64,000 bases of DNA from Rossellomorea marisflavi (GCF_001274775.1 NZ_LGUE01000008.1:1941-65940); one strand, 5' to 3'. Counted from the first letter of the stretch, positions 7,300-16,206 are shown. Notes: generated by a model not told the origin, from the sequence alone. Numbers and translations are program-made.

Positions 7300-7911
7300 C
7301 TATCCTATATAGTTCAAACAAAACTCCAGGTCCGCCTTCAGATGTTCTTTCATAAGAACCTCTGCCTTAGCACCATCATGAGCGGCGATGGCCTGATAGA
7401 TTTCTTCATGTTCGTCGATAAGAAATGGGCGTTTGTAGGCGACGACGGTCTTCCTGAAGAGGTAGATGATGGACTGCATGCGGTCGATGATGTCGACCAT
7501 GACAGGGTTGCGGGTCGCCTGGATGATGATGTCGTGGAATTCGAAGTTGGCCTTCATGATTTCTTCCTTGGTACCGCTCCTTCCGATCTCCACACACTCA
7601 TGCAGCCGAGCAAGCTGTTCTTCGTTGAGATATTGTGCGGCGCTTCTGGCGGCGGCGCCTTCAAGAAGGATCCGGACCTCGAAGACATGCCGGAGATCGG
7701 TTTCCGTCGGATTCACCACCCGTTTCTTCTCGAGAAGCCCTTCTTCGTCGAGCTTGCGGATCGCTTCCCTCACGGGGGTCCGGCTCAGGCCGAGCTCCTC
7801 GGCGAGGCGCTCCTCCACAAGCTTGGTTCCTCCAGGAAAACTCCCGCTCAATATTTTGTCCCGTATATATTCATATGCTTGCAGGTACGCTGTTTGTGAT
7901 GCTTTCGGCAA
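7300..7911 (-). CDS. GntR/FCD-family transcriptional regulator 1
   Basis: A 203-aa repressor-type protein. A winged helix-turn-helix fills about residues 10-70 (LAEELGLSRTPVREAIRKLDEEGLL), followed by an all-helical FCD ligand domain (FEVRILLEGAAARSAA, FHDIIIQATRNPVMVDII, DEHEEIYQAIAAHD), whose Asp/His residues usually bind a metal and a carboxylic acid. It is divergent from the garR-kinase-gntP operon, and three phased GTATAC-type sites lie between them. It most likely represses that operon and itself and responds to a sugar acid. Confidence 0.9.
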   Translation of the reverse strand: MPKASQTAYLQAYEYIRDKILSGSFPGGTKLVEERLAEELGLSRTPVREAIRKLDEEGLLEKKRVVNPTETDLRHVFEVRILLEGAAARSAAQYLNEEQLARLHECVEIGRSGTKEEIMKANFEFHDIIIQATRNPVMVDIIDRMQSIIYLFRKTVVAYKRPFLIDEHEEIYQAIAAHDGAKAEVLMKEHLKADLEFCLNYIG

Positions 7912-8018
7912 TGTAATCGACCTCTACTCCAAGAGATTCGGTCTTCCTCCCTTTTCCATACGTGTCATGTTCAAAGTATAGGATGATTCCCGCCATTTTA
8001 AAAGGATTTTTAGAAAAA

Positions 8019-8066
8019 GTATACATTTTCATATTTTTTGTATACAAAAATAATGTAACCGTGTAC
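8019..8066. promoter_or_regulatory. 21-bp-phased triple operator of GntR 1
   Basis: Three copies of a G(T)(A/G)TAC core start at 8019, 8040 and 8061, exactly 21 bp (two helical turns) apart. The middle one sits in the perfect 16-bp palindrome TTTTTGTATACAAAAA (8035-8050). The third overlaps a possible -10 (TACAAT) of the garR promoter. Spacing on one face of the helix suggests cooperative binding by the divergent GntR protein. Confidence 0.65.
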
Positions 8067-8083
8067 AATGAAAATAATCAAAC

Positions 8084-8097
8084 TGAAAGCACTTACA
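8084..8097 (+). promoter_or_regulatory. cre-like site before garR
   Basis: TGAAAGCACTTACA differs from the CcpA cre consensus mainly at the central CG (CA here). It lies between the promoter region and the garR ribosome site, where CcpA would act as a roadblock. Confidence 0.45.
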
Positions 8098-8115
8098 AAG
8101 GAGTGGGATTTCATC

Positions 8116-9015
8116 ATGAAAACGATTGGATTTATTGGACTTGGAATCATGGGGAAGCCGATGGCGCTGAACCTCATCAAAGGTGGATATGACGTAAAGG
8201 TCTTCGATATTAATGAAAAAGCAGTGGCTGAACTTGCCTCCCACGGAGCGACACCTGCTGTATCTCCAAAGGCAACGGCGGAAGGCAGCGATGTCATCAT
8301 CACAATGCTTCCAAAATCGGAACATGTATTGAGTGTTGTATTGAATGAAAACGGTATCATACATGGGGCAAAACCCGGAAGCATCGTCATCGATATGAGC
8401 TCCATCACGCCGGTCGTATCAAAGCAGATCGCTGAAACCCTTGCCGCTTCAGGCGTGCATATGATGGATGCCCCGGTGAGCGGCGGCGAACCAAAAGCCA
8501 TCGACGGGACCCTGGCCATCATGGTCGGCGGAAAGCCTGACGTATTCGAGAGCGCCCTTCCCGTCCTTCAGTGCATGGGCACATCCATCACCCTCGTCGG
8601 CGATCACGGATGTGGCACAACGGCGAAGCTTGCGAATCAGATCATGGTGAACGTGAATATCGCCGCCATGTCAGAAGCTCTCGTCCTCGCAGCCAAAGCA
8701 GGGATCGACGTGGAGAAGATGTACGAAGCGATCCGCGGCGGACTTGCCGGCAGTGCCGTACTCGATGCCAAGGTTCCCCTCATCCTTGAGCGGAACTTTG
8801 AAGCAGGCGGACGAATCGATATCAATCTGAAGGATCTGACCAACGTCATGGATACTGCTCACTCCATCGGGGTGCCCCTTCCGATCTCGTCTCAGGTACT
8901 AGAGATCTTCCACAGCATGGCCCTTGACGGGAAAGCGGCAGATGACCACGGCGGAATCGTCCAGTACTATGAGAAACTGGCAAAAGTCGAAGTCCGAAAG
9001 GGTGTTTCCATATGA
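8116..9015 (+). CDS. GarR-like hydroxyacid dehydrogenase (tartronate semialdehyde reductase family)
   Basis: A 299-aa NAD(P)-dependent enzyme of the beta-hydroxyacid dehydrogenase family. It has the N-terminal Rossmann motif GFIGLGIMGKPMA, the substrate motif DAPVSGGEPKAIDGTLAIMVGG, and the catalytic Lys region KLANQIMVNVNIAAMSEAL; the helical C-terminal half ends YYEKLAKVEV as in E. coli GarR. The start is ATG 8116, after AAAGGAG; an in-frame upstream ATG lacks a site. It overlaps the next gene by four bases. GarR reduces tartronate semialdehyde to glycerate, but beside a DUF1537 kinase it could instead oxidise a four-carbon acid, as LtnD does. The substrate is open. Confidence 0.88.
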   Translation: MKTIGFIGLGIMGKPMALNLIKGGYDVKVFDINEKAVAELASHGATPAVSPKATAEGSDVIITMLPKSEHVLSVVLNENGIIHGAKPGSIVIDMSSITPVVSKQIAETLAASGVHMMDAPVSGGEPKAIDGTLAIMVGGKPDVFESALPVLQCMGTSITLVGDHGCGTTAKLANQIMVNVNIAAMSEALVLAAKAGIDVEKMYEAIRGGLAGSAVLDAKVPLILERNFEAGGRIDINLKDLTNVMDTAHSIGVPLPISSQVLEIFHSMALDGKAADDHGGIVQYYEKLAKVEVRKGVSI

Positions 9016-10430
9016 GGGAAGCAAGCATCCTCGAACACTATCAACCTTATAATCAAACAGAACTCGGTGCACTATGGGAAAAGAACCGACCTGCCCTCCA
9101 ACATAAGATCGTCGTTCTAGATGATGACCCGACAGGCGTCCAGACCGTCCACGGGGTTTCCGTCTATACGGATTGGACGGAGGAAACGATCACGAGCGGA
9201 TTCCAGGAAGAGAATCAGATCTTCTTCATCCTGACGAACTCCCGGGCATTCACAGAGAACGAAACGACCAAGGTGCACCAGGATATCGCCAACCGGGTGG
9301 AAGCCATTTCGAAAAAGCTCGGCGTCCCTTACCTGATCATCAGCAGGGGCGACTCGACCTTGAGGGGCCATTATCCCCTTGAGACGGAGGTCATGAAAGA
9401 CACCATCGAACAGCGCGGAGGTATCATCCAGGACGGCGAAGTCATCCTTCCTTTCTTTAAAGAAGGCGGGCGCTACACGATCGATGACACCCATTATGTG
9501 CAGGATGGTGACAGTCTCATCCCTGCCGGTGATACAGAGTTTGCAAAGGACCGGAGCTTCGGCTACCGTGCCAGCCACCTCGGGGAATGGGTGGAAGAAA
9601 AAACGGACGGTCGCTTCAAGAAAAGCGATGTGACCTCCATCACCCTTGAAGAACTGCGAAGCCTGTCCGTAGGCTCCATCAAGGAAAAACTCATGGGGGT
9701 CCACGACTTCGGTAAGGTGATCGTGAATGCCATCGATGAGAACGACGTCAAAGTTTTCGTCCTTGCCCTGATTGAAGCGATCAACTCTGGGAAGCAGTTC
9801 ATGTTCCGCACCGCAGCAGCCTTCACGAAGGTGATCGGTAACATCTCCAGCCGCCCGCTCCTTGAACGCGAGGAACTCATACTAGAAGATTCCGAGCACG
9901 GCGGTCTGATCATCGTCGGGTCCCATGTCAAAAAGACGACGGATCAGCTCAATGCACTCAAAGAACTGAGCACCCTCGAGTTCATCGAATTCGACTGTCA
10001 CCTTGTCGGACATCAATCTGCTTTCGAAGAGGAAACAAACCGGGTCCTGCACCTGGTGGAGAACAAACTTTCAGAAGGCGTGACGACCGTCGTGTATACG
10101 AAACGGGAACGCCTCGACCTTGGGGAAGGGATGGAAGAACAGGAATTGATCCAGTCCGTACGGATCTCGGATGCCCTGACAAGCATCGTCCGGAACTGCG
10201 CCGTCCGTCCGAATTACATCATCGCAAAGGGCGGGATCACCTCGAGCGACGTCGGCACCAAAGGGCTTCAGGTCAAGAGGGCAACCGTGGCCGGCCAGAT
10301 CGCACCGGGTATCCCGGTCTGGAAAACGGGTAAGGAAAGCACCTTCCCGCACATCCCATATGTCATCTTCCCCGGCAACGTCGGCGGAATCGGGACATTG
10401 AAGGACGTTGTACTGAAACTGGAAAACTAA
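9012..10430 (+). CDS. DUF1537 four-carbon acid sugar kinase
   Basis: A 472-aa kinase of the family containing OtnK/DtnK (3-oxo-tetronate and D-threonate kinases). The N-terminal substrate domain carries LDDDPTGVQTVHGV and SRGDSTLRGHYPLE. The C-terminal nucleotide domain carries GGLIIVGSHV, IIAKGGITSSDVGTKGL and FPGNVGG. It starts at ATG 9012 in an ATGA overlap with garR, so both are made together. Known pathways with this kinase also need an isomerase (OtnI) and aldolase (OtnC) or PdxA2; none is seen here, so the route is incomplete locally or uses partners elsewhere. Confidence 0.88.
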   Translation: MREASILEHYQPYNQTELGALWEKNRPALQHKIVVLDDDPTGVQTVHGVSVYTDWTEETITSGFQEENQIFFILTNSRAFTENETTKVHQDIANRVEAISKKLGVPYLIISRGDSTLRGHYPLETEVMKDTIEQRGGIIQDGEVILPFFKEGGRYTIDDTHYVQDGDSLIPAGDTEFAKDRSFGYRASHLGEWVEEKTDGRFKKSDVTSITLEELRSLSVGSIKEKLMGVHDFGKVIVNAIDENDVKVFVLALIEAINSGKQFMFRTAAAFTKVIGNISSRPLLEREELILEDSEHGGLIIVGSHVKKTTDQLNALKELSTLEFIEFDCHLVGHQSAFEEETNRVLHLVENKLSEGVTTVVYTKRERLDLGEGMEEQELIQSVRISDALTSIVRNCAVRPNYIIAKGGITSSDVGTKGLQVKRATVAGQIAPGIPVWKTGKESTFPHIPYVIFPGNVGGIGTLKDVVLKLEN

Positions 10431-10460
10431 CGTAGGGGAACAACAAAGGGGGACACATTC

Positions 10461-11804
10461 ATGGTCACTGGGAATATGTTAATCGTCATCTTCATTCTTT
10501 CTTTAGCCGCACTCTTCTTCTTGATTCTGAAACTGAAGCTCGAGCCGTTTCTGGCCCTTATCGGTGTCGCACTCGCCACGGCCGTGGTCATCGGCATCCC
10601 GGTAACGGAAGCACCGAAGATCGTTACGACCGGATTCGGAAATACGCTGGCAGGAGTCGGGATCCTGATCGGACTCGGCGTCATCTTCGGTCAGTTCCTG
10701 GCAGCTTCAGGAGCCGTTGAAAAGATTGCCCAGGCGGTCCTTCGCGTCTTCGGCGTCAAGAAATCACCTGCCGGCCTTGCCTTGACCGGTACAGCCGTAT
10801 CCATCCCGGTCTTCTTCGATGCCGCCTTCGTCATCCTGAGCGGGTTGATCAAGAGCCTATCGAAGAAAACGGGCATCTCCATCGTTTCATTCGTCACAGC
10901 ACTCGGAGTCGGTTTGATCGTCTCCCACAGCATGATCGCACCGACACCAGGCCCGCTTGTGGTCGCAGAGAATACCGGTGCAGACCTTGGGCTCTTCATT
11001 CTGTACGGCATCATTTGCGCCATCCCTGCTACCCTTGTGGGAGGATATCTTTACGGGATGTTCATCGGAAAACGTGTCAAGCATGACGGAGAAATCGAGG
11101 AAGGCGTCATCGACCCTGTCGTGAAGCCGAAAAAAGAGATCAGCACGGGCCTCTCATTCTTCATGCTCGGTCTGCCGATCATCTTGATCCTGGCCAATAC
11201 GATTTCACAGCTCGTCCTGCCTGAATCAGGCATCTCAACTTTCCTGAGTTTCGTAGGGGAAAAGAACGTGGCCCTCTTCATCTCGGTGATTGTAGGAGTC
11301 TTGGTATTAACACCTTACATTTCACAGCCTAAGAGTCAATTATATTCAGAAGCCATTAACTCCGCCGGGATCATTATCCTCATCACCGGTGCTGGTGGAG
11401 CGTTCGGTGCCGTCATCAATGAAAGCGGTATCGGGCAACACTTGATCGACACGATGCAAAATTGGAGCATTCCGGTTCTCCTTCTTGCCTTTATTTTCTC
11501 TCAGATCTTGCGGGCATCGCTCGGATCATCGACGGTGGCCCTTGTGACCACCTCCAGCATCATGGGGCCCCTAGCGGTGGATCTCGGTGTGACGCCGATC
11601 CTACTCGGGCTCGCCATATGTGCCGGGGCGGTCGGACTATCCATGCCGAATGACTCTGGATTCTGGGTAGTGAAGAACTTCGGGAAACTCACCATCCCGC
11701 AGACATTGCAGGCGTGGACGATCGGTGGATTCGTGGCTGGCGTCACGGCCCTCATCACCGTCTATATCCTGAGCCTATTCTCCGGAATACTACCGGGACT
11801 GTAA
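10461..11804 (+). CDS. GntP-family gluconate/sugar-acid:H+ symporter
   Basis: A 447-aa polytopic membrane protein with about 12 hydrophobic spans. GntP signatures include GLGVIFGQFLAASGAVEKIA, SIPVFFDAAFVIL, and SHSMIAPTPGPLVVAE. It follows the kinase by 30 bp with an AAAGGGGGA site and ends at a strong terminator. GntP members carry gluconate, glycerate or related acids; here it likely imports the acid handled by the GarR-like enzyme and kinase. Confidence 0.92.
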   Translation: MVTGNMLIVIFILSLAALFFLILKLKLEPFLALIGVALATAVVIGIPVTEAPKIVTTGFGNTLAGVGILIGLGVIFGQFLAASGAVEKIAQAVLRVFGVKKSPAGLALTGTAVSIPVFFDAAFVILSGLIKSLSKKTGISIVSFVTALGVGLIVSHSMIAPTPGPLVVAENTGADLGLFILYGIICAIPATLVGGYLYGMFIGKRVKHDGEIEEGVIDPVVKPKKEISTGLSFFMLGLPIILILANTISQLVLPESGISTFLSFVGEKNVALFISVIVGVLVLTPYISQPKSQLYSEAINSAGIIILITGAGGAFGAVINESGIGQHLIDTMQNWSIPVLLLAFIFSQILRASLGSSTVALVTTSSIMGPLAVDLGVTPILLGLAICAGAVGLSMPNDSGFWVVKNFGKLTIPQTLQAWTIGGFVAGVTALITVYILSLFSGILPGL

Positions 11805-11806
11805 TC

Positions 11807-11842
11807 AAAACGGCCCAACCTCAATGGTTGGGCCGTTTCTCT
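11807..11842. terminator. bidirectional terminator between gntP and GntR 2
   Basis: AAACGGCCCAACC-TCAAT-GGTTGGGCCGTTT is a perfect 13-bp stem with T-rich flanks on both strands, lying between convergent genes. Confidence 0.92.
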
Positions 11843-11843
11843 T

Positions 11844-12524
11844 TCATCCTGCCTCTTCCCCGTCTCTCTCCAGCAGCTTTACAAGAAAACGGAGATCCGT
11901 GGCCACATGATCATGCATGGCCCTTGCCGCTTTTTCCCCATCCCGGTTGGTGAGGTGTCGGGAAATCTCCATATGCTGATCAAGGATTTCCCGGCATCGC
12001 ATACGGTCCTCCACATTCATCCGCCGGTAGAAAAACGTCAAGGCACGCATCTGTTCCAACTGATCATGGAGGCGTGTATTATGGCTTCCTATGATGATGG
12101 CGTCATGAAACTTACTATTCAACGATATTAATTGAACCGACGAATCCTCCCGATTCTCCTCATATACCTTTTGCGCGATCTGCACGCGCTCATGAGCCGT
12201 ACGGATTTCCTCTTCCGACGCATGCTCGCAGGCAAGGGAGACGGCGAGGGACTCAAGGACCTGACGACACTGATAAATATCCTGCACATCTTTAATAGAA
12301 GGTTTATACACGCTCAATCCCTTTTTCGGGTCGAACAGAATCAACCCTTCCTGCTCCAATGTTTTCATCGCTTCCCTCACCGGACTTCGGCTTACGCCGA
12401 ACTCCCTGGCAAGCTGTGCTTCGAACAGACGCTCTCCCGGTTCATAATGACCCGTCACGATCCTTTCCTTGATGGTCATATGAAGCTGTTCATGATAGGA
12501 TAGGGGCTTCTCAATGGATGTCAT
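11844..12524 (-). CDS. GntR/FCD-family transcriptional regulator 2
   Basis: A 226-aa regulator with an N-terminal winged helix (LAREFGVSRSPVREAMKTLEQEGL) and a helical FCD domain (DIYQCRQVLESLAVSLAC, FHDAIIIGSHNTRLHDQL, LDQHMEISRHLTNRD). ATG 12524 is preferred over GTG 12533 because GAGGTG lies six bases before it. It is divergent from the dicarboxylate symporter operon and probably controls it through the TGTCGAC palindrome. It is clearly distinct in sequence from GntR 1. Confidence 0.9.
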   Translation of the reverse strand: MTSIEKPLSYHEQLHMTIKERIVTGHYEPGERLFEAQLAREFGVSRSPVREAMKTLEQEGLILFDPKKGLSVYKPSIKDVQDIYQCRQVLESLAVSLACEHASEEEIRTAHERVQIAQKVYEENREDSSVQLISLNSKFHDAIIIGSHNTRLHDQLEQMRALTFFYRRMNVEDRMRCREILDQHMEISRHLTNRDGEKAARAMHDHVATDLRFLVKLLERDGEEAG

Positions 12525-12586
12525 CCGTGTCACCTCATCAACTGAATTGTTTAATGATTCATAATACTCATTATGTTAGAAAAATA

Positions 12587-12643
12587 TTGACGCGTAAAGC
12601 CGGAAACTTGTACGATAGATACAATAGCTGTCGACAGTCGACA
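12587..12643 (+). promoter_or_regulatory. promoter and GntR 2 operator of the symporter operon
   Basis: TTGACG (12587-12592) and TACGAT (12611-12616) are spaced by 18 bp. Just downstream of the expected start point lies TGTCGAC-A-GTCGACA (12629-12643), a perfect odd palindrome typical of GntR/FCD operators. Its place would let GntR 2 block initiation. Confidence 0.65.
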
Positions 12644-12666
12644 ACATGTCTTTACACTCAATTATA

Positions 12667-12683
12667 ATGTAAGCGTTTTACAT
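12667..12683 (+). promoter_or_regulatory. cre-like inverted repeat before the symporter
   Basis: ATGTAAGCGTTTTACAT keeps the TGTAAGCG half of a CcpA cre site but has one extra T in the second half. It could be a weak cre or another operator. It lies 22 bp before the start codon. Confidence 0.4.
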
Positions 12684-12704
12684 TCACAAGAGGGGGGAAA
12701 GGTT

Positions 12705-14336
12705 ATGAACGCTGTATCAATGTGGGACTCCCTGTGGAAAGCCCATGACAAGACAAAGCAATTATTATTATTCGCTATTCCAAGCAAGAAGGAACGGACG
12801 GTTCCTGGAAGGGACGATGCCTCCCAGCATTCCAATGAGCCGGGGAACCGGAGCTACAAAAGGGGGCAGATGATCGGTCTGATACTCGGACCCCTTCTAT
12901 TCCTGCTTTCAGTCCTATTTGTTAATCCGAGTGACCTGAGCTTTGAAGGCCGCATGGTCCTCGCCGTCACCCTTTGGGTCGCCACGTGGTGGATCACGGA
13001 AGCGATCCCGATCCCGGCCACTTCCCTGTTGCCAATCATCCTGCTTCCCGTCCTGAATGCCGTTCCGATGGCGAACGTCACGGCAAGCTACGGAAATCCC
13101 ATCGTCTTCCTATTCCTGGGCGGCTTCATGATTGCCCTTGCCATGGAAAAATGGGATCTTCATAAGCGGATCGCCTTGAACATCATTTCCGTAGTGGGAA
13201 CGAGCACCTCCAATATCGTCCTCGGCTTCATGATCGCCACCGGATTCCTCTCGATGTGGGTATCCAATACGGCAGCGGTCATGATGATGATCCCGATCGG
13301 GACCGCCATCACCTACCAGGTGTCCCAGGCTCTTAAAGGCAGCAAGGAAGACCTATCTGCCGAAGAAGAGAAGTTTTCGAAGGTCCTGATCTTCGCCATC
13401 GGATATGCCGGTACCATCGGTGGACTCGGAACACTCATCGGTACACCACCGAACATCATCCTGGCTGGAATCGTGTCCGAGCTTTACGGAGTACAGATTT
13501 CATTCGGAGGATGGATGCTCTTCGCCGTGCCGGTCGTCATCGTTCTTCTGATCTCAACATGGTTATATTTGATCAAAGTGGCCCACCCAGTGAAAATCAA
13601 ATCGATCCCTGGAGGCAAAGAACTGATCCAGAACGAAAAAGCGGCCCTGGGTCGTATGAGCTTTGAAGAAAAAGCCGTTAGCGCCGTATTCATTTTCGCT
13701 GCCTTTATGTGGGTATCCCAGTCCTTCCTATGGAAAGGGATCATCCCGAACATTGACGATACGATGGTCGCCATTACCGCAGGAGTCCTTTTATTCCTGA
13801 TCCCCGCCAAACGAAAAGGCGGTCGCATCCTCGATTGGAACGTGGCCAAAGATATCCCGTGGGGAATCCTCCTTCTCTTCGGAGGCGGACTGGCCATCGC
13901 AGGTGGATTCAGTGCCACCGGTCTTGCAGAGTGGCTCGGTAATCAGCTGAAGGTCCTTGACGGAGTGAGCTTCATTGTCATGATCCTTGTAGTGACGACA
14001 TTCGTCCTATTCCTGACAGAGATCACGTCCAATACGGCTACAGCAACCATGATCCTGCCGGTACTCGCTTCCCTTGCCATGGCGATCAACGTCCACCCAT
14101 ATGCGATCATGATCCCAGCTGCCATGGCAGCAAACTGTGCCTTCATGCTTCCGGTCGGAACACCACCGAACGCCATCATATTTGCAACAGGCAAGCTGAA
14201 GATCACGGAAATGGTGAAGAACGGATTCTGGATCAACATCTTCTGTATCATCCTGATCGTCGGAGCCGTTTATGCACTCGTACCACTCCTATGGGGAGTC
14301 GATCTTCATGTCTTCCCTGAAGCATTCAAATCATAA
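12705..14336 (+). CDS. SLC13/DASS sodium:dicarboxylate symporter (SdcS-like)
   Basis: A 543-aa membrane protein of the divalent anion:Na+ symporter family. About 55 charged residues precede the first span (GQMIGLILGPLLFLL). The two SNT-type ion/substrate motifs are present (WVSNTAAVMMMIPIG and LTEITSNTATATMILP), each followed by a helical re-entrant motif (LIGTPPNIIL; VGTPPNAIIF). Sequence and layout match S. aureus SdcS, which carries succinate, malate and fumarate. The start has an AGGGGGG site. It is followed within 20 bp by a tartrate/D-malate-type dehydrogenase, so the imported acid is probably malate or tartrate. Confidence 0.92.
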   Translation: MNAVSMWDSLWKAHDKTKQLLLFAIPSKKERTVPGRDDASQHSNEPGNRSYKRGQMIGLILGPLLFLLSVLFVNPSDLSFEGRMVLAVTLWVATWWITEAIPIPATSLLPIILLPVLNAVPMANVTASYGNPIVFLFLGGFMIALAMEKWDLHKRIALNIISVVGTSTSNIVLGFMIATGFLSMWVSNTAAVMMMIPIGTAITYQVSQALKGSKEDLSAEEEKFSKVLIFAIGYAGTIGGLGTLIGTPPNIILAGIVSELYGVQISFGGWMLFAVPVVIVLLISTWLYLIKVAHPVKIKSIPGGKELIQNEKAALGRMSFEEKAVSAVFIFAAFMWVSQSFLWKGIIPNIDDTMVAITAGVLLFLIPAKRKGGRILDWNVAKDIPWGILLLFGGGLAIAGGFSATGLAEWLGNQLKVLDGVSFIVMILVVTTFVLFLTEITSNTATATMILPVLASLAMAINVHPYAIMIPAAMAANCAFMLPVGTPPNAIIFATGKLKITEMVKNGFWINIFCIILIVGAVYALVPLLWGVDLHVFPEAFKS

Positions 14337-14354
14337 GAAAGAAGTGTGAATCCC

Positions 14355-15422
14355 ATGAGGAAAATCGAACTTGCCGCTCTTCCGGGAGACGGGGTCGGAA
14401 TCGAAGTCGTAGAATCTGCAAAGGACGTGCTGCACACGCTGGCCGATGCCCACGGGGGAGTGGAGTTTTCCTTCACCACCTTCCCTTGGAGCTGCGACTA
14501 CTACGTTGAGCACGGCGAAATGATGCCGAAGGATGCCATGAACACCTTGAAGCAATTCGAGGCCCTATTCCTCGGTGCCGTCGGGAATCCCGCCCTAGTC
14601 CCTGATCATATATCCCTGTGGGGGATGCTCATCAAGATCCGCCGCGAGTTTGAGCTTTCCGTCAATGTCAGGCCGGCCAAGCGGATGAAGGGCATCGCCT
14701 CTCCACTGGCCAATCCAAAAGACTTTGATTTCGTCGTCGTCCGTGAAAACAGTGAAGGCGAGTACAGTGAAGTCGGCGGACGCATCCATCAGGGAGAAAA
14801 CGAAGTGGCCATCCAAAATGCCGTCTTCACGCGAAGAGCGACGGAAAAGGTCTTGCGCTACGCGTTCCAGCTTGCTGAAAAGCGAAACAGCCGCCTCGTG
14901 AGTGCGACGAAATCCAACGGCATCGTCCACTCCATGCCATTCTGGGATGAAGTGACAAAGGCTGTTGCCACCGAGTACCCACATGTAAACGTACAGTCGA
15001 ATCACATCGACGCCCTTGCCGCCTTCTTCGTCACGAAGCCGTCCGAGTTCGATGTCGTTGTCGCAAGCAATTTGTTCGGCGACATCCTCACCGATGTGGG
15101 CTCCGCCATCATGGGCAGCATCGGCATCGCCCCTTCGGCGAACATCAACCTCGAAGGCCGCTACCCATCCATGTTCGAGCCGGTCCACGGGTCGGCTCCC
15201 GATATCGCAGGCAAAGGTCTTGCCAATCCGATCGGTCAAATCTGGACGGCGAAGATGATGCTTGACCACTTCGGATACGATGAGCTTGGTCAAACTCTTC
15301 TAGATGCAATCGAGGACGTAACCGAGTCAGGTATCAAGACACGGGATATCGGCGGTACCTCGACGACAAAAGAAGTAACAGAAGCGATTAAATCAAGTAT
15401 CCTTCAAGCAGCTCGAGTATAA
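14355..15422 (+). CDS. tartrate/D-malate dehydrogenase (decarboxylating, YcsA/TtuC-like)
   Basis: A 355-aa enzyme of the isocitrate/isopropylmalate dehydrogenase superfamily. It has LPGDGVGIEV at the N-terminus, NVRPAKRM, and VVVRENSEGEYSEVGGR, the form of this loop seen in tartrate and D-malate dehydrogenases rather than isopropylmalate or isocitrate enzymes. SNLFGDILTDVGSAI binds the metal, and FEPVHGSAPDIAGK binds NAD. It converts tartrate or D-malate to a keto acid with loss of CO2. I chose ATG 14355; a GTG three codons earlier is too close to the ribosome site. It is second in an operon with the symporter and ends at a strong terminator. Confidence 0.9.
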   Translation: MRKIELAALPGDGVGIEVVESAKDVLHTLADAHGGVEFSFTTFPWSCDYYVEHGEMMPKDAMNTLKQFEALFLGAVGNPALVPDHISLWGMLIKIRREFELSVNVRPAKRMKGIASPLANPKDFDFVVVRENSEGEYSEVGGRIHQGENEVAIQNAVFTRRATEKVLRYAFQLAEKRNSRLVSATKSNGIVHSMPFWDEVTKAVATEYPHVNVQSNHIDALAAFFVTKPSEFDVVVASNLFGDILTDVGSAIMGSIGIAPSANINLEGRYPSMFEPVHGSAPDIAGKGLANPIGQIWTAKMMLDHFGYDELGQTLLDAIEDVTESGIKTRDIGGTSTTKEVTEAIKSSILQAARV

Positions 15423-15440
15423 AATAATTAACGCAGCATG

Positions 15441-15474
15441 AAAGCCCAAGGAGAACCTTCCTTGGGCTTTTTTA
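15441..15474 (+). terminator. terminator of the dicarboxylate operon
   Basis: AAAGCCCAAGGA and TCCTTGGGCTTT form a perfect stem followed by a T run. Confidence 0.93.
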
Positions 15475-15562
15475 GATTCTCCACTCCAACTATTCACGAA
15501 TAAAATCATGGCATCTATCCATAATAAAAACCATCTTGATCATACTGAGAGGAGCACATGTA

Positions 15563-16204
15563 TTGAATAGAATATACCTATACGGATTCACCCTGTTCTT
15601 CAGTTTCCAGATGTTGATGGCCCCTGCCAATGTATACGCAAAACCGCAGGAATCATGCATAAGCCAATCAAAAGTTGAATTCGAAAACCAGTTTAGAAGA
15701 CTATGGGTGGACCATGTATTGTGGACGAGTAACTATATAACCAGTGCGACCACTGCAGATGCGAAGGACCAAAAGCAAGTGCTGAACAGGCTTTTGAAGA
15801 ACCAAGAAGATATCGGCAACTCCCTAAAACCACTTTACGGAGAAAAAGCGGGAAACGAGCTGACCACTTTGCTAAAAGAACATATTATTCTAGCCGGTAA
15901 GATTGTAGAAGCAGCTAAACAGAAAGATGAACCCCTTGTCGGTCAATTGACCAAAGAGTGGAACAGAAACGCCGATCAAATAGCTGACTTCTTGTCCAAG
16001 GCCAATCCTTATGTAAAGAATGATGAGCTGAAACAACTGCTTCGCACCCATCTTACATTAGTGACCAATGACTTAGTAGCAAGTCTTGAAAAGAACTGGG
16101 ATGGGAGAATCGCTTCTATTGATGAAGGCGTCTCACATATTATTATGATGTCGGATGTCATTTCAAAAGCGGTCGAGCAACAGTTCCCTGATGCATTTAA
16201 TTAA
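15563..16204 (+). CDS. secreted helical protein of unknown function
   Basis: I do not recognise a named family. The product (213 aa) starts at TTG 15563, eight bases after GAGGAG; the open frame upstream only reads the ribosome site. Residues 1-26 form a signal peptide ending ANVYA, and the mature part (KPQESCIS...) is about 185 residues of amphipathic helices rich in Lys, Glu, Asn and Leu with one Cys. WVDHVLWTSNYITSAT and WNRNADQIADFLSKANPY suggest a four-helix-bundle fold with two similar halves. It is monocistronic with a strong terminator. Confidence 0.75.
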   Translation: MNRIYLYGFTLFFSFQMLMAPANVYAKPQESCISQSKVEFENQFRRLWVDHVLWTSNYITSATTADAKDQKQVLNRLLKNQEDIGNSLKPLYGEKAGNELTTLLKEHIILAGKIVEAAKQKDEPLVGQLTKEWNRNADQIADFLSKANPYVKNDELKQLLRTHLTLVTNDLVASLEKNWDGRIASIDEGVSHIIMMSDVISKAVEQQFPDAFN

Positions 16205-16206
16205 TG

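Noticed and set aside
14595-15293. 232-codon minus-strand frame.
   Set aside because: It is opposite the dehydrogenase gene and is a frame shadow without start signals.
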